DNA of 64,000 nt, taken from NCBI GenBank assembly GCA_011526045.1, contig WYBE01000034.1, positions 1 to 64,000 of the forward strand, in the 5' to 3' direction. The position numbers and the translations under genes are program-made. The notes below the pieces were generated by a model. That model was not told the origin of the DNA. It ran no database searches and saw nothing but the letters and a program-made list of their open reading frames with translations. Within the stretch, counting starts at the first letter, position 1. The number at the start of each line of letters is the position of its first letter. Positions 12,067-21,397 of the stretch are shown here, in pieces. This DNA is from Nevskiales bacterium (lineage in GTDB: Bacteria > Pseudomonadota > Gammaproteobacteria > Steroidobacterales > GCA-2729495).

Positions 12067-12843
12067 TCAGCGGCGCACCACCACGCAGTCCTGGCCGGAG
12101 CCCTTGAGTTTCTCGCAGGCCGAGCGGGCGGCCGTTTCCGCCATCGCCGAGGTCCGGACGCGATAGACCTGGTCGCCGCCGGAGGGATTCTGGATCGCCA
12201 GCGTGCCGAGCAGCGCGTGGTGGCGTTTCTCCAGCCGCGCTTTTTCACTGCGAGCCTTGGCGAGCGTGCTGAAGGCGCCGAGCTGCACCTGGTAATCACC
12301 CTTGGGCGGTGCCACGGCTTTCTGGCTTGCCGCGCGGGCGGCGGGTTTCGGTGCCGCCTTCGACTGCGATGCCTGCTTGGGCGGTGCTGCCGGTGCGGGC
12401 GGCGGCGCTGCCATGGCGGCGAGCTGGCTGCGTGCCTGCTCGGCCTGCGGCGCGTCGGCGTAGCGGACCAGGAAGTCTTCCAGCGCTTCCTTGGTACCGG
12501 CCGCGACGGCTGAATCCCACGCGGCGCTGGTCTCGAGTTCGGCGATGCGCTGGCGCGATTCGCCCATGTGTCGCCCGGTGGGGTGCGCCAGCAGGTAGCT
12601 GTTGTAGGCCTCGATGGTGTCGGTGGCGAGCGCGCTGTCCCAGTCGCGCTGGTCCTTGATCGCGTCGAGCTCGGCCTGGGCCTTCTGCGCCCACTCGCCC
12701 TTCGGGTGCTTCTCGAGGAACGCCTGCCAGGCTGCTTCCGAGTTTTCCGCCTGCGCCCGCTGCCAGTCGGCTTCAGGATTCGCACAAGCCGCAACCAGGG
12801 CCAATACCGCGGTGGCGGCTGCCAGCCACTTGGTGGTCTTCAT
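12067..12843 (-). CDS. SPOR-domain lipoprotein
   Basis: A 258-aa protein. Its signal peptide (TKWLAAATAVLALVAAC) ends in a VAAC lipobox, so it is probably an outer- or inner-membrane lipoprotein. Residues about 20-130 contain repeated helical units with W, A and E (AWQAFLEKHPKGEWAQKAQ, AYNSYLLAHPTGRH, ALEDFLVRYADAPQAEQA) resembling Sel1/TPR-like repeats. After an Ala/Pro/Lys linker, the C-terminal 75 residues match the SPOR peptidoglycan-binding domain (GDYQVQLGAFSTLAKA...GQDCVVVRR). SPOR domains bind denuded septal glycan, suggesting a role at the division site. GGGAGG precedes the ATG at 12843. Confidence 0.8.
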   Translation of the reverse strand: MKTTKWLAAATAVLALVAACANPEADWQRAQAENSEAAWQAFLEKHPKGEWAQKAQAELDAIKDQRDWDSALATDTIEAYNSYLLAHPTGRHMGESRQRIAELETSAAWDSAVAAGTKEALEDFLVRYADAPQAEQARSQLAAMAAPPPAPAAPPKQASQSKAAPKPAARAASQKAVAPPKGDYQVQLGAFSTLAKARSEKARLEKRHHALLGTLAIQNPSGGDQVYRVRTSAMAETAARSACEKLKGSGQDCVVVRR

Positions 12844-12920
12844 AAAGGAGTACCTCCCGGGCACTCAGACAACAACGGCGCGATTATCGGCCGGTGCCGG
12901 TTCTTTGGCCAGAGCGGCGG

Positions 12921-13835
12921 TCAGCGCAGCACGAGGCGGTTCAACCGCACCGTCACCTGCCCGGCGATGCGCACCCGGCCGCTCAGTTCCAGCGGGGCGC
13001 GGGTCTGCGGGTCGAGCAGCAGTTCCAGGTCGCCGTGCAGGCCGAACAACTCGAAGTCCTGCTCCTCGGCGGCCGCGTCGAGCGGGTTGGCCGCAAGGCG
13101 CAGCACGAGCGCCGGCATCCGGCCGTCACGGCGCCGCGCACCGTCCGGGCCTTCCTCCATGAAGTTCAGCGCGACCGTGCGTTGTCCGGTGACGTCGATG
13201 TCCACGCGACTGACCTGTCGCCGCGAGAAGGCGAGGACTTCCATGCGATCGCCGGGCCTGGCGAGGTCCGCGGCGGCGATCAACCACAGCAGGGCGGTCG
13301 GTTCCGTGACCGGTTGGTCGATATCGCCCGGCACATAGGGCCGCATGCCCTGCTCGACGTGGGTCCAGTGCTCCGGCGTCTGGGCCTGCTCGCTCCTGTT
13401 GGCCGGCCAGCGCGTGAAGTGAAAGGCGCCGCGGTCGGTGAAACGATAGGTGCGCAGTCGCGGCCGCGATCCGGTGTCGTGCTGGGTGCGCTGCAGCGTC
13501 CCGCCGGTGACGGGATCGAGCCAGAGTTCGGTCCGCGACTCGCGTCCGAATCCGCTCATGGCGTAGACCAGGTCGACCACCTCGGCTCCCGGCATCACGG
13601 GCCGGCCCGTCGGCGTGGTGCGCAACTGCGTGACGATCGTCCCGGCCGGGACGAGCTGAGCGGCGATGCTCGTGCGCGCGGTGAACATAAACCGGGAGGC
13701 GCTGAACTCGAGGCTGGCCCAGCGCACGCGCGCGGGGTCGAACTGGCCGGCCGCGGCCGGGCTCGCGACCGGCCATGCGATCAGCAGCAATGCCAGCGCA
13801 AGGATCTTCCGGTCCGCAAGGGCGATACGGCGCAT
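12921..13835 (-). CDS. Exported hypothetical protein
   Basis: A 304-aa protein with a signal peptide (KILALALLLIAWPVASPAAA). The mature sequence has many short beta-strand-like stretches (WASLEFSASRFMFTART, RTYRFTDRGAFHFTRWP, DLELLLDPQTRAPLELSGRV). This resembles periplasmic proteins that describe or bind a polymer or lipid, such as DUF3108-type proteins, but I cannot assign a family. Start taken at ATG 13835; an in-frame upstream start at 13922 would prepend an unlikely Ala-rich stretch and overlap tamA. It diverges from tamA with 74 bp between. Confidence 0.65.
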   Translation of the reverse strand: MRRIALADRKILALALLLIAWPVASPAAAGQFDPARVRWASLEFSASRFMFTARTSIAAQLVPAGTIVTQLRTTPTGRPVMPGAEVVDLVYAMSGFGRESRTELWLDPVTGGTLQRTQHDTGSRPRLRTYRFTDRGAFHFTRWPANRSEQAQTPEHWTHVEQGMRPYVPGDIDQPVTEPTALLWLIAAADLARPGDRMEVLAFSRRQVSRVDIDVTGQRTVALNFMEEGPDGARRRDGRMPALVLRLAANPLDAAAEEQDFELFGLHGDLELLLDPQTRAPLELSGRVRIAGQVTVRLNRLVLR

Positions 13836-13909
13836 GGCGGCAGTTAAGCGAAGGGCAGCGCGCGGGTCAACGGTGCCCGGTGTGCCGGCTGCGGGTATGC
13901 TTGCCGCCG

Positions 13910-15643
13910 ATGCGTCTTTCACTGTGTCTTGTCATCGCGGCCGCTTGCGTTATCCCCTGGGCCGCAGCGATGGCCGACGTGAAGGTGGAAGGGGTGAGCG
14001 GCGCGCTGCGCGACAACGTGTTCGCGCACCTGACGCTCGACGAGGCGCCCTGCGATGCGCCGGCCTGGCGGGTGCGCCGCCTGCGGCGCAAGGCCGAGGC
14101 CGAGACCCGCACGGCACTCGAGGCGTTCGGCTACTACGAGCCGACGATCGCGATCGCGCACGAAGTCCGCGACGACTGCTGGGTCACCACGATCCGCATC
14201 AAGCGCGGCAAACCGGTGCGCCTGCGGCAGATCGACGTGACGGTGCTCGGCGACGCCGGCGGGGAGCCTGCCTTCCAGCGGTGGCTGCAGCAGAACCCGC
14301 TCAAGAGTGGCGCCGTGCTCAAGCACGCGGAATACGAAACGTTCCGGCAGGGATTCACCACCCTGGCCCGTCGCTACGGCTACTTCTCCGCCCGGTTCAC
14401 CACCGCCCGCATCGAGGTGCACCCGCCCGAACGCGCCGCCGACGTCACGCTGCAATTCGACTCCGGCCCGCGGTTTCGTTTCGGCGACATCCGTTTCGAG
14501 CAGTCGGTGCTGCGCCCGGAACTGCTCGGGCGCTTCCTGGAGTTCCAGCCCGGCGATCCTTACGACGGCGCCAGGATCGAGGAGCTGTACGACGCGCTGC
14601 TTGCCACCGGTTACTTCTCGGTGGTGGACCTGCGTACCCAGCCCGGCGTGCTGCCGGACGACACGGTGCAGGTCACCGTCACGCTCACCGGCGCGAAACC
14701 GAAAGTCTATACGGCCGGCATCGGCTACAGCACCGACGTCGGCCCCAAGCTGCGCGCGGGCTTCACCAACCGGCGACTCAATGATCGCGGCCACCAGTTC
14801 GACGCGAGCCTGAGCCTGTCGCGGGTGCTGTCGGAGGTCGGCGTCAGCTACCGGCTGCCCCGCGACAACCCGCGCGTAGAGTGGCTCAGCGTGGACGCCG
14901 GCATCCAGCACGAGGACACCGACACCAGCGAGTCCTGGATATACAAGATCGGCGTCAGGGAGCTGCACCGCCGGCCCCGCGGCTGGATCGAGACCCGGTT
15001 CATCGACGCGAGCCTCGAACGCTTCGAGATCGCCGACGAGCGCAACCGCGAGTTCATGCTGACGCCTGGCGTGAGCTGGAGCCACAAGGTTCCCGAAGGC
15101 GCGGCCGTGATGCGCCCGGAACGCGGTCATCGTGTGTCGCTCAAGCTGAGCGGTACGGGCGGGATGCTCGCGTCGAACGCGGAGTTCCTGCAGCTGGGCC
15201 TCAACGGCAAGCTGGTGTTGCCCGCCTGGGCCGGCGCCCGGGTGCTGCTGCGCTCCGAGTTCGGCGCCACCGCCAAGGAGGAGTTCCGCGCGTTGCCGGC
15301 TTCGGTGCGTTACTTCGCCGGCGGCGACAACAGCGTGCGCGGCTACGATTTCAAGACGCTCGGCCCGACCGACGAGAATGGCAACGTGATCGGCGGCAGC
15401 CACCTGTTCGTCGCGAGTCTGGAAGTCGACCAGCGCGTCCGCGGGAACTGGTCGGTCGCAGCGTTCTTCGACAGCGGCAACGCCTTCGACAGCTTCTCGA
15501 GCGTGAGCCTGAAATCCGGTGCCGGCGCCGGCCTGCGCTGGTACTCGCCCCTCGGTCCGGTGCGCATCGATGTCGCCGTGCCGCTCGACAAGGATGCGCC
15601 CGACGACTGGCGCCTGCACGTCACCCTGGGGCCGGACCTGTGA
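13910..15643 (+). CDS. tamA: Translocation and assembly module outer membrane protein TamA
   Basis: A 577-aa Omp85-family protein. A signal peptide (LSLCLVIAAACVIPWAAAMA) is followed by about three POTRA domains (residues 22-265, e.g. VKVEGVSGALRDNVFAHLTL, GFTTLARRYGYFSARFT, FRFGDIRFEQSVLRPELLG) and a C-terminal 16-strand barrel with the Omp85 motif region (ALPASVRYFAGGDNSVRGYDF). It ends PVRIDVAVPL...HVTLGPDL as expected of a barrel with a beta-signal. Together with TamB it moves lipids and/or autotransporters to the outer membrane. Its TGA overlaps the tamB ATG by one base. Confidence 0.93.
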   Translation: MRLSLCLVIAAACVIPWAAAMADVKVEGVSGALRDNVFAHLTLDEAPCDAPAWRVRRLRRKAEAETRTALEAFGYYEPTIAIAHEVRDDCWVTTIRIKRGKPVRLRQIDVTVLGDAGGEPAFQRWLQQNPLKSGAVLKHAEYETFRQGFTTLARRYGYFSARFTTARIEVHPPERAADVTLQFDSGPRFRFGDIRFEQSVLRPELLGRFLEFQPGDPYDGARIEELYDALLATGYFSVVDLRTQPGVLPDDTVQVTVTLTGAKPKVYTAGIGYSTDVGPKLRAGFTNRRLNDRGHQFDASLSLSRVLSEVGVSYRLPRDNPRVEWLSVDAGIQHEDTDTSESWIYKIGVRELHRRPRGWIETRFIDASLERFEIADERNREFMLTPGVSWSHKVPEGAAVMRPERGHRVSLKLSGTGGMLASNAEFLQLGLNGKLVLPAWAGARVLLRSEFGATAKEEFRALPASVRYFAGGDNSVRGYDFKTLGPTDENGNVIGGSHLFVASLEVDQRVRGNWSVAAFFDSGNAFDSFSSVSLKSGAGAGLRWYSPLGPVRIDVAVPLDKDAPDDWRLHVTLGPDL

Positions 15644-18600
15644 TGCTGCGTGTCGTCGGCGGCTTTGTCATGACCGCGCTGCTGCTTGCAGCGGGATTCG
15701 CCGTCTTCGTGCTCGACACCGCCGCGGGCGCCCGCTGGGTCGCCAGCCTCGCCGAGGAGTTCAGCGACGGCGTCCTGCGGATCGAGGGCATCGAGGGCAG
15801 CCTGAGCGGCACGCTGCGGGCCGATGCGTTGCTGGCCGAGAGCGGGGGCACCCGGATCCGCGCCGACGAAGTCGTCCTCGACCTGCACAGCTCGCAACTG
15901 CTGCGCGGACGGGTGGTGGTGGCGGCGCTGCGGGCCGCGCGCCTCGTCGTCGTGGTACCGCCGGCGAGTGATGCGCCGTCGGAGCCGTTTCGCATGCCCG
16001 CGATCACGACGCCGCTGCCGGTGCGCATCGACGCGCTCGACATCGGCGAGATCGAATGGCGTGGCGAGCCCCGCGTCGGGGTGACCGGTGTGCATTTCGC
16101 GGGCAGTCTGGCGGGCTCGTCGCTCGTGGTGCGCGAACTGCGCGGGGCGGTGGATGGCTTGGCCATGCGCCTGGCCGGCACTGCCGAACTGCTGCCGGAG
16201 TTGCCGCTCGATGTGCGCGTCGAGTGGCGCGCCGCCGGCGCGGCGTTATCCGGCGCCGGAACCATCCGTGGCGACCTCGATGCGCTCGCGATCGAGCAGT
16301 CGCTGCGCGTGCCGCACAGCGTGCAGGTATCGGCGACGCTGCAGGATCCCGCGGGCGAGCCGCGGATCGAGGCGGCAGCGGACTGGACGGCCATCACGAC
16401 CCGCCTCGCCGGCATCGGCGAGGTGACCGCGCGCGAGGGCCATGCCGAACTGCAGGGCTGGATCACGGACTGGACTGCGACGCTCGGGTCCCGGCTGGAA
16501 GGCCCGGGCATTCCGGCGCTGTCGCTCACGGCACGCGCGCATGGCGACGGCGAGCGGCTGGTGTTCGACGAGGCCCGCCTGGCCGGCGCTGCCGGCACGT
16601 TGCGCGCCACCGGCGATATGACGCTCGCAGCCGAGCCGCGACTGCAACTCGCCCTGACGGCGAGCGACGTGGACACGGCCGCGTTCCGGCCGGGTCTCAG
16701 CGGCCGCCTCGCCGCGCGGGCGACGCTCGATGCGCAGCTGCCGGGCCGGCTTGATCTGCAGGTCACGGAGCTGCGTGGTCGGCTCATGGAGCGGCCGCTC
16801 ACGGGCACGGGCCGGCTCGGTTACGCTGATGGGCTGCTTCGCTTCGATGGTGTCCGCCTGCAGGCCGGCTCGAACCGGTTGCAGGCTGACGGCACACTCG
16901 GCGAACGCCTCGGCGGGCGCTTCTCGCTCGATGCAGACGACTTGTCGACGCTGTGGCCGGGTGTGGCGGGGCATGTGACGGCACAAGCGACTCTGGCCGG
17001 GACGCTGGCAAGGCCCGAGGTGACGCTCGATGCGCGGGGTGGTGCGCTCGTCGCCAGCGATGCCGCGGTCGGGCAGTTCAGCCTGCGCCTGCAGACCGAC
17101 GCGCGCCAGGCGCTGGACGCGCGAGTCACCGCCGCCGGTATCGTGGTCGCGGGCCGGCAGCTCGGTGCGCTCGAGGCGGAGGTGGAGGGCAGTCTCGGCC
17201 GACATCGCTTCGTCGCCACGCTCGGCCGGGAAGAGGTGACCGCGAGCATCACGAGCGCGGGCCGCTGGGATGGCACTACGCTCGCCCACGACGTCCAGGC
17301 GGCCGCGATCGCCTTCGATCCGCTCGGCGAGTGGCAACTCGCGGGCACCCCGCGCGTGCGGCTGCGCGCGGGTTCCGTCGAGGTCGGCGCTCATTGCTGG
17401 GCCCAGGCGCCCGCCTCGTTGTGCGTCGATGCGCTCGCGTGGTCGGCGCAGCGCGCCGAGATCAAAGCGCACCTGCGGGAGTTCGACCTTGCGCCGTTCG
17501 CGCCGTGGCTGCCGGCGGGGTTCGCGCTCACCGGGCGCGCCAACGCCGATGCGGACCTCGGCATGGACGACGGTGCTCTGCTCGGGCGGGCGCAATGGGA
17601 GCAGGACGGGGCGCAGCTGATCTTCACCGGAGAAGAAGGCGAGATATCAGTCGACTTCGACACCGCGCGCGCCTCGCTCGAGTTCGCGCCACAGGAGGCG
17701 CACGCGACTCTTGCCGTCGTCACCGGGGCCGGCACCCGTCTCGATGGTGCGGCGCGCATGAGCACGCCGCTCGGTGCGCAGGCGCCCCTCGAAGCGCGCG
17801 TGAGCGGGCGGCTGCCCGACATCGCGCTGCTGGTGCCGCTGCTGGTGGGCAACCTCGACCTCGCGGAGGTGGCCGGAGAGATCAGGCTCGACGTCAATGT
17901 CGGCGGCAGCCTGGACGCGCCGCAGATCGGGGGCACCGTGCAACTGGCCGGCGGCGAGGCAGCGTTCACGGAAATCGGCGTGACGCTGGACCGGATCAAC
18001 GTGACAGTCGCCGGCGACGGCAGCAACGTCCTGCGGCTGCAAGGTACCGCGTATGCCGGCGCGCCGCTGGCGCTGGAGGGCGAGTTGCAGCCGCTCGCGG
18101 CGGGCGGCCCCGCGGGCGTCGTGCGCATTCGCGGCGAGCGGGTGGATGCGGTGCACCTGCCGAACCGCCATGTGCAGGCCTCGCCGGATCTTGTGCTCAG
18201 CTTCTCGCAAGGCGCGGCCCGCATCGACGGCGAGGTGCTGATTCCCAAGGCGGATGTCGTGCTGCGGGAGTTGCCGAAGAGCGCCATTTCGCCCTCACCC
18301 GATACCGTGGTCATCGGTCGCGAGCAGGCGGCGCCGCAGGCGCCCGCGCCGACAATCGGCGGCGAGATCGACGTCACCTTCGGCAGCGAGGTGCGCCTGC
18401 GCGGCTTCGGGCTGGACACCAGGCTGGAGGGCAGCGTGAAGCTGTCGCAGGCCGCATCCGGCGAGTTGCAGGGGTTCGGCGTGGTGCGATTGGTGGAGGG
18501 GAAGATCGGCAGCTACGGCAAAGAGCTGACCATCGAGCGCGGCACGCTCGGTTTTGCCGGGCCGCTCGACGACCCGCTGGTGGATCTGCGCGCCACCCGG

Positions 18601-19065
18601 CAGGTGGACTGGGAGGGGCGCAGGGTCACGGCCGGCGTTCTCGTGCGCGGGCCCGCGACGCGGTCGCAGACGACGGTGTTTTCCGAGCCGGCCATGTCAG
18701 AGGCCGATGCGCTGTCGTTTCTGATTGCGGGCCGCCCCATGCAGAACACGGACAGCGACCAGCGCTCCGCGATCTCCGGTGCGGTGTTCGCGCTCGGCCT
18801 GCAGCAGGCTTCGCCGCTGACCGAGCGTGTCGGCAGCGCGGTGACGCTCGACGAACTCGGCGTGCAGGGCAGCGACGTCGACCAGGCCGAGGTGGTGGCC
18901 GGCAAGCAGTTCGGCTCCGACCTCTACGTGCGCTTCACCTACGGGTTGTTCAACCAGATCGGCACCGTGCTTGCGCGCTACCGTCTCAGCCGCAGCCTGA
19001 GCATCGAAGCGGCGAGCGGCGAAGACCAGTCGCTCGATCTCATCTGGTCCGTCGAAACAGAGTAG
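15643..19065 (+). CDS. tamB: Translocation and assembly module inner membrane protein TamB
   Basis: A 1140-aa AsmA-like bridge protein. One N-terminal signal anchor (GGFVMTALLLAAGFAVFVLD) is followed by ARWVASLAEEF...LRIEGIEGSLSGTLRADAL, the usual TamB N-terminus, then a long run of amphipathic beta repeats forming the hydrophobic groove. The C-terminal TamB/DUF490 domain is clear (residues about 800-1140): GGEIDVTFGSEVRLRGFGLD, LVEGKIGSYGKELTIERGTLGF, SFLIAGRPMQ, GSDVDQAEVVAGKQF. Slightly shorter than E. coli TamB. The stop codon TAG lies inside a GTAG-type REP element. Confidence 0.93.
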   Translation: MLRVVGGFVMTALLLAAGFAVFVLDTAAGARWVASLAEEFSDGVLRIEGIEGSLSGTLRADALLAESGGTRIRADEVVLDLHSSQLLRGRVVVAALRAARLVVVVPPASDAPSEPFRMPAITTPLPVRIDALDIGEIEWRGEPRVGVTGVHFAGSLAGSSLVVRELRGAVDGLAMRLAGTAELLPELPLDVRVEWRAAGAALSGAGTIRGDLDALAIEQSLRVPHSVQVSATLQDPAGEPRIEAAADWTAITTRLAGIGEVTAREGHAELQGWITDWTATLGSRLEGPGIPALSLTARAHGDGERLVFDEARLAGAAGTLRATGDMTLAAEPRLQLALTASDVDTAAFRPGLSGRLAARATLDAQLPGRLDLQVTELRGRLMERPLTGTGRLGYADGLLRFDGVRLQAGSNRLQADGTLGERLGGRFSLDADDLSTLWPGVAGHVTAQATLAGTLARPEVTLDARGGALVASDAAVGQFSLRLQTDARQALDARVTAAGIVVAGRQLGALEAEVEGSLGRHRFVATLGREEVTASITSAGRWDGTTLAHDVQAAAIAFDPLGEWQLAGTPRVRLRAGSVEVGAHCWAQAPASLCVDALAWSAQRAEIKAHLREFDLAPFAPWLPAGFALTGRANADADLGMDDGALLGRAQWEQDGAQLIFTGEEGEISVDFDTARASLEFAPQEAHATLAVVTGAGTRLDGAARMSTPLGAQAPLEARVSGRLPDIALLVPLLVGNLDLAEVAGEIRLDVNVGGSLDAPQIGGTVQLAGGEAAFTEIGVTLDRINVTVAGDGSNVLRLQGTAYAGAPLALEGELQPLAAGGPAGVVRIRGERVDAVHLPNRHVQASPDLVLSFSQGAARIDGEVLIPKADVVLRELPKSAISPSPDTVVIGREQAAPQAPAPTIGGEIDVTFGSEVRLRGFGLDTRLEGSVKLSQAASGELQGFGVVRLVEGKIGSYGKELTIERGTLGFAGPLDDPLVDLRATRQVDWEGRRVTAGVLVRGPATRSQTTVFSEPAMSEADALSFLIAGRPMQNTDSDQRSAISGAVFALGLQQASPLTERVGSAVTLDELGVQGSDVDQAEVVAGKQFGSDLYVRFTYGLFNQIGTVLARYRLSRSLSIEAASGEDQSLDLIWSVETE

Positions 19066-19197
19066 GAGCCGCGCAAGCCGCGACGGATTTCGTCGCGATG
19101 ATAAACGGCGCGGTGGTCGCGACTGGCGTCGCTCCTGCGACGTGCTGCCCACCGCAGCGTCGAGCGAAGCGTTGTAGGAGCGGCGCAAGCCGCGACC
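19062..19197. repeat. Second cluster of GTAG-type REP-like palindromes
   Basis: Three units of the same family as at 48-241: GTAGGAGCCGCGCAAGCCGC... at 19062-19085, an inverted copy GGTCGCGACTGGCGTCGCTC... at 19115-19138, and GTAGGAGCGGCGCAAGCCGC... at 19174-19197. The first unit contains the tamB stop codon (TAG, 19063-19065). The cluster fills the space between convergent tamB and the TPR-like gene and may act as a transcription end or mRNA-stabilising structure. Confidence 0.8.
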
Positions 19198-19215
19198 ACC
19201 GCAGCGCCGACTGGC

Positions 19216-19878
19216 TCACTGAATCTTCTTCTTCACCGATGCGGTCAATGCGGCGATCTCGGCCTGCCGGCCGGCGTCGGCCGTCGCCCGGCCCGGGCGC
19301 GGCGGCGCCTGCTGCGCGGTTTCGAGATGCTGCAGCGCCTTGGCGTACTCGCCCGCGTCGTAGAGGAACTCGCCGTAGAAATAATTGGCGTCGATGGACG
19401 CAGGCGCGATCCGTACGGCCTTCTCGAGGTGCTCGCGTGCTTTCCTGTCGCTGCCGAAGCCGATCGGCCAGCCCGGCACCTTGTGATACAGCGTGCCGAG
19501 GCTCGTGTGGGCGGAGCCCGCCAGCGCGTCCTCATCGATCGCGAGCGCCGCTTCGAAACGCGAGCGCGCTTTTTTGGCGGCGCCGAGCGCGCCGAGGCCG
19601 CCGTTCACGCCCGCGTAGGTGCTCTGCACGATGCCGTCCCAGATCAGCGCCTCGGGGCGTTGCGGATTGCTGTCCGCGAACGCTTCCGAGCGTGCCATGA
19701 GCGCCTTGAACGCATCCTCCTTTTTATCCGCCGGCGTCTGGTAATTGGCGACGGCCCAGTCGTGCTGGATCGCCGCCAGTTCCGCGTCGAACGAATCCTG
19801 CGCCAGCGCCGGTTGCCAGCCACCCAAGGCAGACCACGCGAGGGCGGCAATCAGGGTTGCGAATGCTCTCCGGTTCAT
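19216..19878 (-). CDS. Exported TPR-like protein, last gene of the HDO/acyl-ligase operon
   Basis: A 220-aa protein with a signal peptide (FATLIAALAWSALGGWQPALA). The mature part is alpha-helical with TPR-like repeats: SRFEAALAIDEDALAGSAHTSLGTL, AREHLEKAVRIAPASIDANYFYGEF, EYAKALQHLETAQQAPPRP. TPRs bind partner proteins, here in the periplasm. The start ATG overlaps the end of the SDR gene by 4 bp (19875-19878), so it belongs to the same operon as the SDR, HDO-like, AMP-ligase and hemolysin-family genes. Its role in that pathway is unknown. Confidence 0.75.
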   Translation of the reverse strand: MNRRAFATLIAALAWSALGGWQPALAQDSFDAELAAIQHDWAVANYQTPADKKEDAFKALMARSEAFADSNPQRPEALIWDGIVQSTYAGVNGGLGALGAAKKARSRFEAALAIDEDALAGSAHTSLGTLYHKVPGWPIGFGSDRKAREHLEKAVRIAPASIDANYFYGEFLYDAGEYAKALQHLETAQQAPPRPGRATADAGRQAEIAALTASVKKKIQ

Positions 19879-20711
19879 GCGGTGTGTCTCCTCGTTTGCG
19901 ACGGGTCCGGCGCAGCCTGTTGGCGCCCTGCGTGGCGGCGGATGACGGGCAGTTGCTTTCTGATGGCGCCGTCCACGACGCCCGGCAGCAGCGCGTTGAT
20001 GCGCGCAAAGAGTTTCTCGGGCCAGCCGAGCACCGCCGAGCGGCCTTCGCGCTCCAGCAAGCGTCGCGCGGCGCGGGCGACGGCCTGCGGCGGATCCATC
20101 GCCACCCGCAACTCCGCGTTCATCTGCTCGACGGTGCCCGTGTTGATCGGCGTGCGGGTGGCGCGTGGCGCCAGGTGCTGCACCGTCACGCGCGTATCGC
20201 CCAGTTCGCGTCGCAACGCCTCGCTGAAGCCGCGCATGGCGAACTTGCTGGCGCTGTAGGCGGCGTATCCCGGGTACCCGATGCAGCCGAACACGGAGCC
20301 CACGTTGAGGATCTGCGCGGCCGGCTGTGCCCTGAGATGCGCCAGCAGTTGCCGCGCGAGCAGCATCGGCGCGAGCACGTTGACGGAGATCGTCTGCGCG
20401 ATCTGCCCGATGGCCATCTCCTCGTACAGGCCGAAGTGGTTTACGCCGGCGTTGTTCACCAGCACGTTGACCCGCCATGCGATGGCCCGCTGGCAGAGGG
20501 CAGCGCGGCTGTCCGTATCGGCGAGGTTCGCCACGACGGTCTGCGCACGATCGCCGAACCGCGTGAAGCGGTTCGCAGTGGCGGCAAGCGCGGTGTCGTT
20601 CATGTCCGCAAGCAGCACCGCGGCGCCGGCCTCCAACAGTTCCGCCGCGATGGCCGAGCCGATGCCGCCGGCACCGCCCGTGATCAGGGCGCGGATCTCG
20701 CGCGGCTTCAC
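19875..20711 (-). CDS. Short-chain dehydrogenase/reductase in the HDO operon
   Basis: A 278-aa classical SDR. The Rossmann motif TGGAGGIGSAIA is at residues 9-20, followed by NNAG (VLVNNAGVNHFG), the catalytic Ser (NVGSVFG) and Tyr-Lys pair (YSASKFAMRGFSEALRREL). The C-terminus (WPEKLFARINALLPGVV) resembles SDRs acting on long-chain acyl substrates. The start is GTG 20711, which overlaps the stop of the HDO-like gene as GTGA, so the two are translationally coupled. It probably reduces or oxidises a carbonyl or hydroxyl made by the neighbouring enzymes. Confidence 0.85.
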   Translation of the reverse strand: MKPREIRALITGGAGGIGSAIAAELLEAGAAVLLADMNDTALAATANRFTRFGDRAQTVVANLADTDSRAALCQRAIAWRVNVLVNNAGVNHFGLYEEMAIGQIAQTISVNVLAPMLLARQLLAHLRAQPAAQILNVGSVFGCIGYPGYAAYSASKFAMRGFSEALRRELGDTRVTVQHLAPRATRTPINTGTVEQMNAELRVAMDPPQAVARAARRLLEREGRSAVLGWPEKLFARINALLPGVVDGAIRKQLPVIRRHAGRQQAAPDPSQTRRHTA

Positions 20712-21397
20712 GCGCGTTTCCTGGCGCCGGCGGCGGCGAGCGGGACCGTGACTTCGTCGAGGCTGCGGAACATCTGCCCGTACAGCCAGAACATCGCACG
20801 CGCGCACTGCACGATGGCGGCCTGGTCGGCGGGCTCGGTCAGGCGGGCGAGAATGGACTTCAGGTCATCGACGTGCTGGCGGTCGAGCGTGCCGTGACTG
20901 CGCAGGTAGGTGAAGGCTCCATCGGCCAGTGCGAGCGTTGCCTGGATCCGGTCGGCGGCATGCAGCGCCAGTGCCACGCTGGTGCCTTCCAGCACGAACA
21001 CCATGCCGAAGATGCCGACGGGGTTGCGCCGCTGCACGTTGTCATAGACATAGGCCACCAGCGCATCGGTAGCAGGATGCGGGACCGATGCAGTGACTGT
21101 CGGCACATCGCCGCCGGCGGCGCGAATGTCGTTCAGGATCCACTCGTCGTGCCCGATCTCTTCCTGCAGGTAATGCAGCAGGTCCTTCTGCAGCCAGGCG
21201 AGACGTGACGGCAGGTGGCTGCCGGCCGCCATGAGCAGCGGCACCGTGTGACGCACGTGGTGCCAGGCCTGGCTCAGGAAGGCGAGGTAGCGCGGCAGGG
21301 TGATGTTGCCCGCCAGCGCCTCGCGGATCGCCGGGGCTGCCAGCAGGAACTCGCGCTCGTGGCGGGTGGCTTCGGTCAGACGGTCATGGAAGGACAC
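20708..21397 (-). CDS. Haem-oxygenase-like diiron oxidase (HDO) candidate, TenA/PqqC fold
   Basis: A 229-aa all-helical protein. Metal-ligand residues fit the haem-oxygenase-like diiron oxidase pattern: EEIGHDEW gives E80 and H83, FVLEGTS gives E137, and YLRSHGTLDRQH gives H168, D172 and H175 (E-x2-H ... E ... H-x3-D-x2-H). Characterised HDOs include UndA, which turns fatty acids into terminal alkenes, and SznF. The PqqC/TenA families share the fold but not the ligands. The gene overlaps the upstream AMP-ligase by 22 bp and the downstream SDR by 4 bp. An acyl substrate supplied by the ligase is a reasonable inference. Alternative: an iron-containing redox enzyme with another substrate. Confidence 0.75.
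   Translation of the reverse strand: MSFHDRLTEATRHEREFLLAAPAIREALAGNITLPRYLAFLSQAWHHVRHTVPLLMAAGSHLPSRLAWLQKDLLHYLQEEIGHDEWILNDIRAAGGDVPTVTASVPHPATDALVAYVYDNVQRRNPVGIFGMVFVLEGTSVALALHAADRIQATLALADGAFTYLRSHGTLDRQHVDDLKSILARLTEPADQAAIVQCARAMFWLYGQMFRSLDEVTVPLAAAGARKRA

Noticed and set aside
16953..19700. 915-codon + strand frame overlapping tamB
   Set aside because: Arg/Gly/Ala-rich out-of-frame shadow of tamB with no domain.
20708..21397. Naming the HDO candidate undA
   Set aside because: Only ligand residues match; operon partners and overall sequence differ, so the same reaction cannot be claimed.
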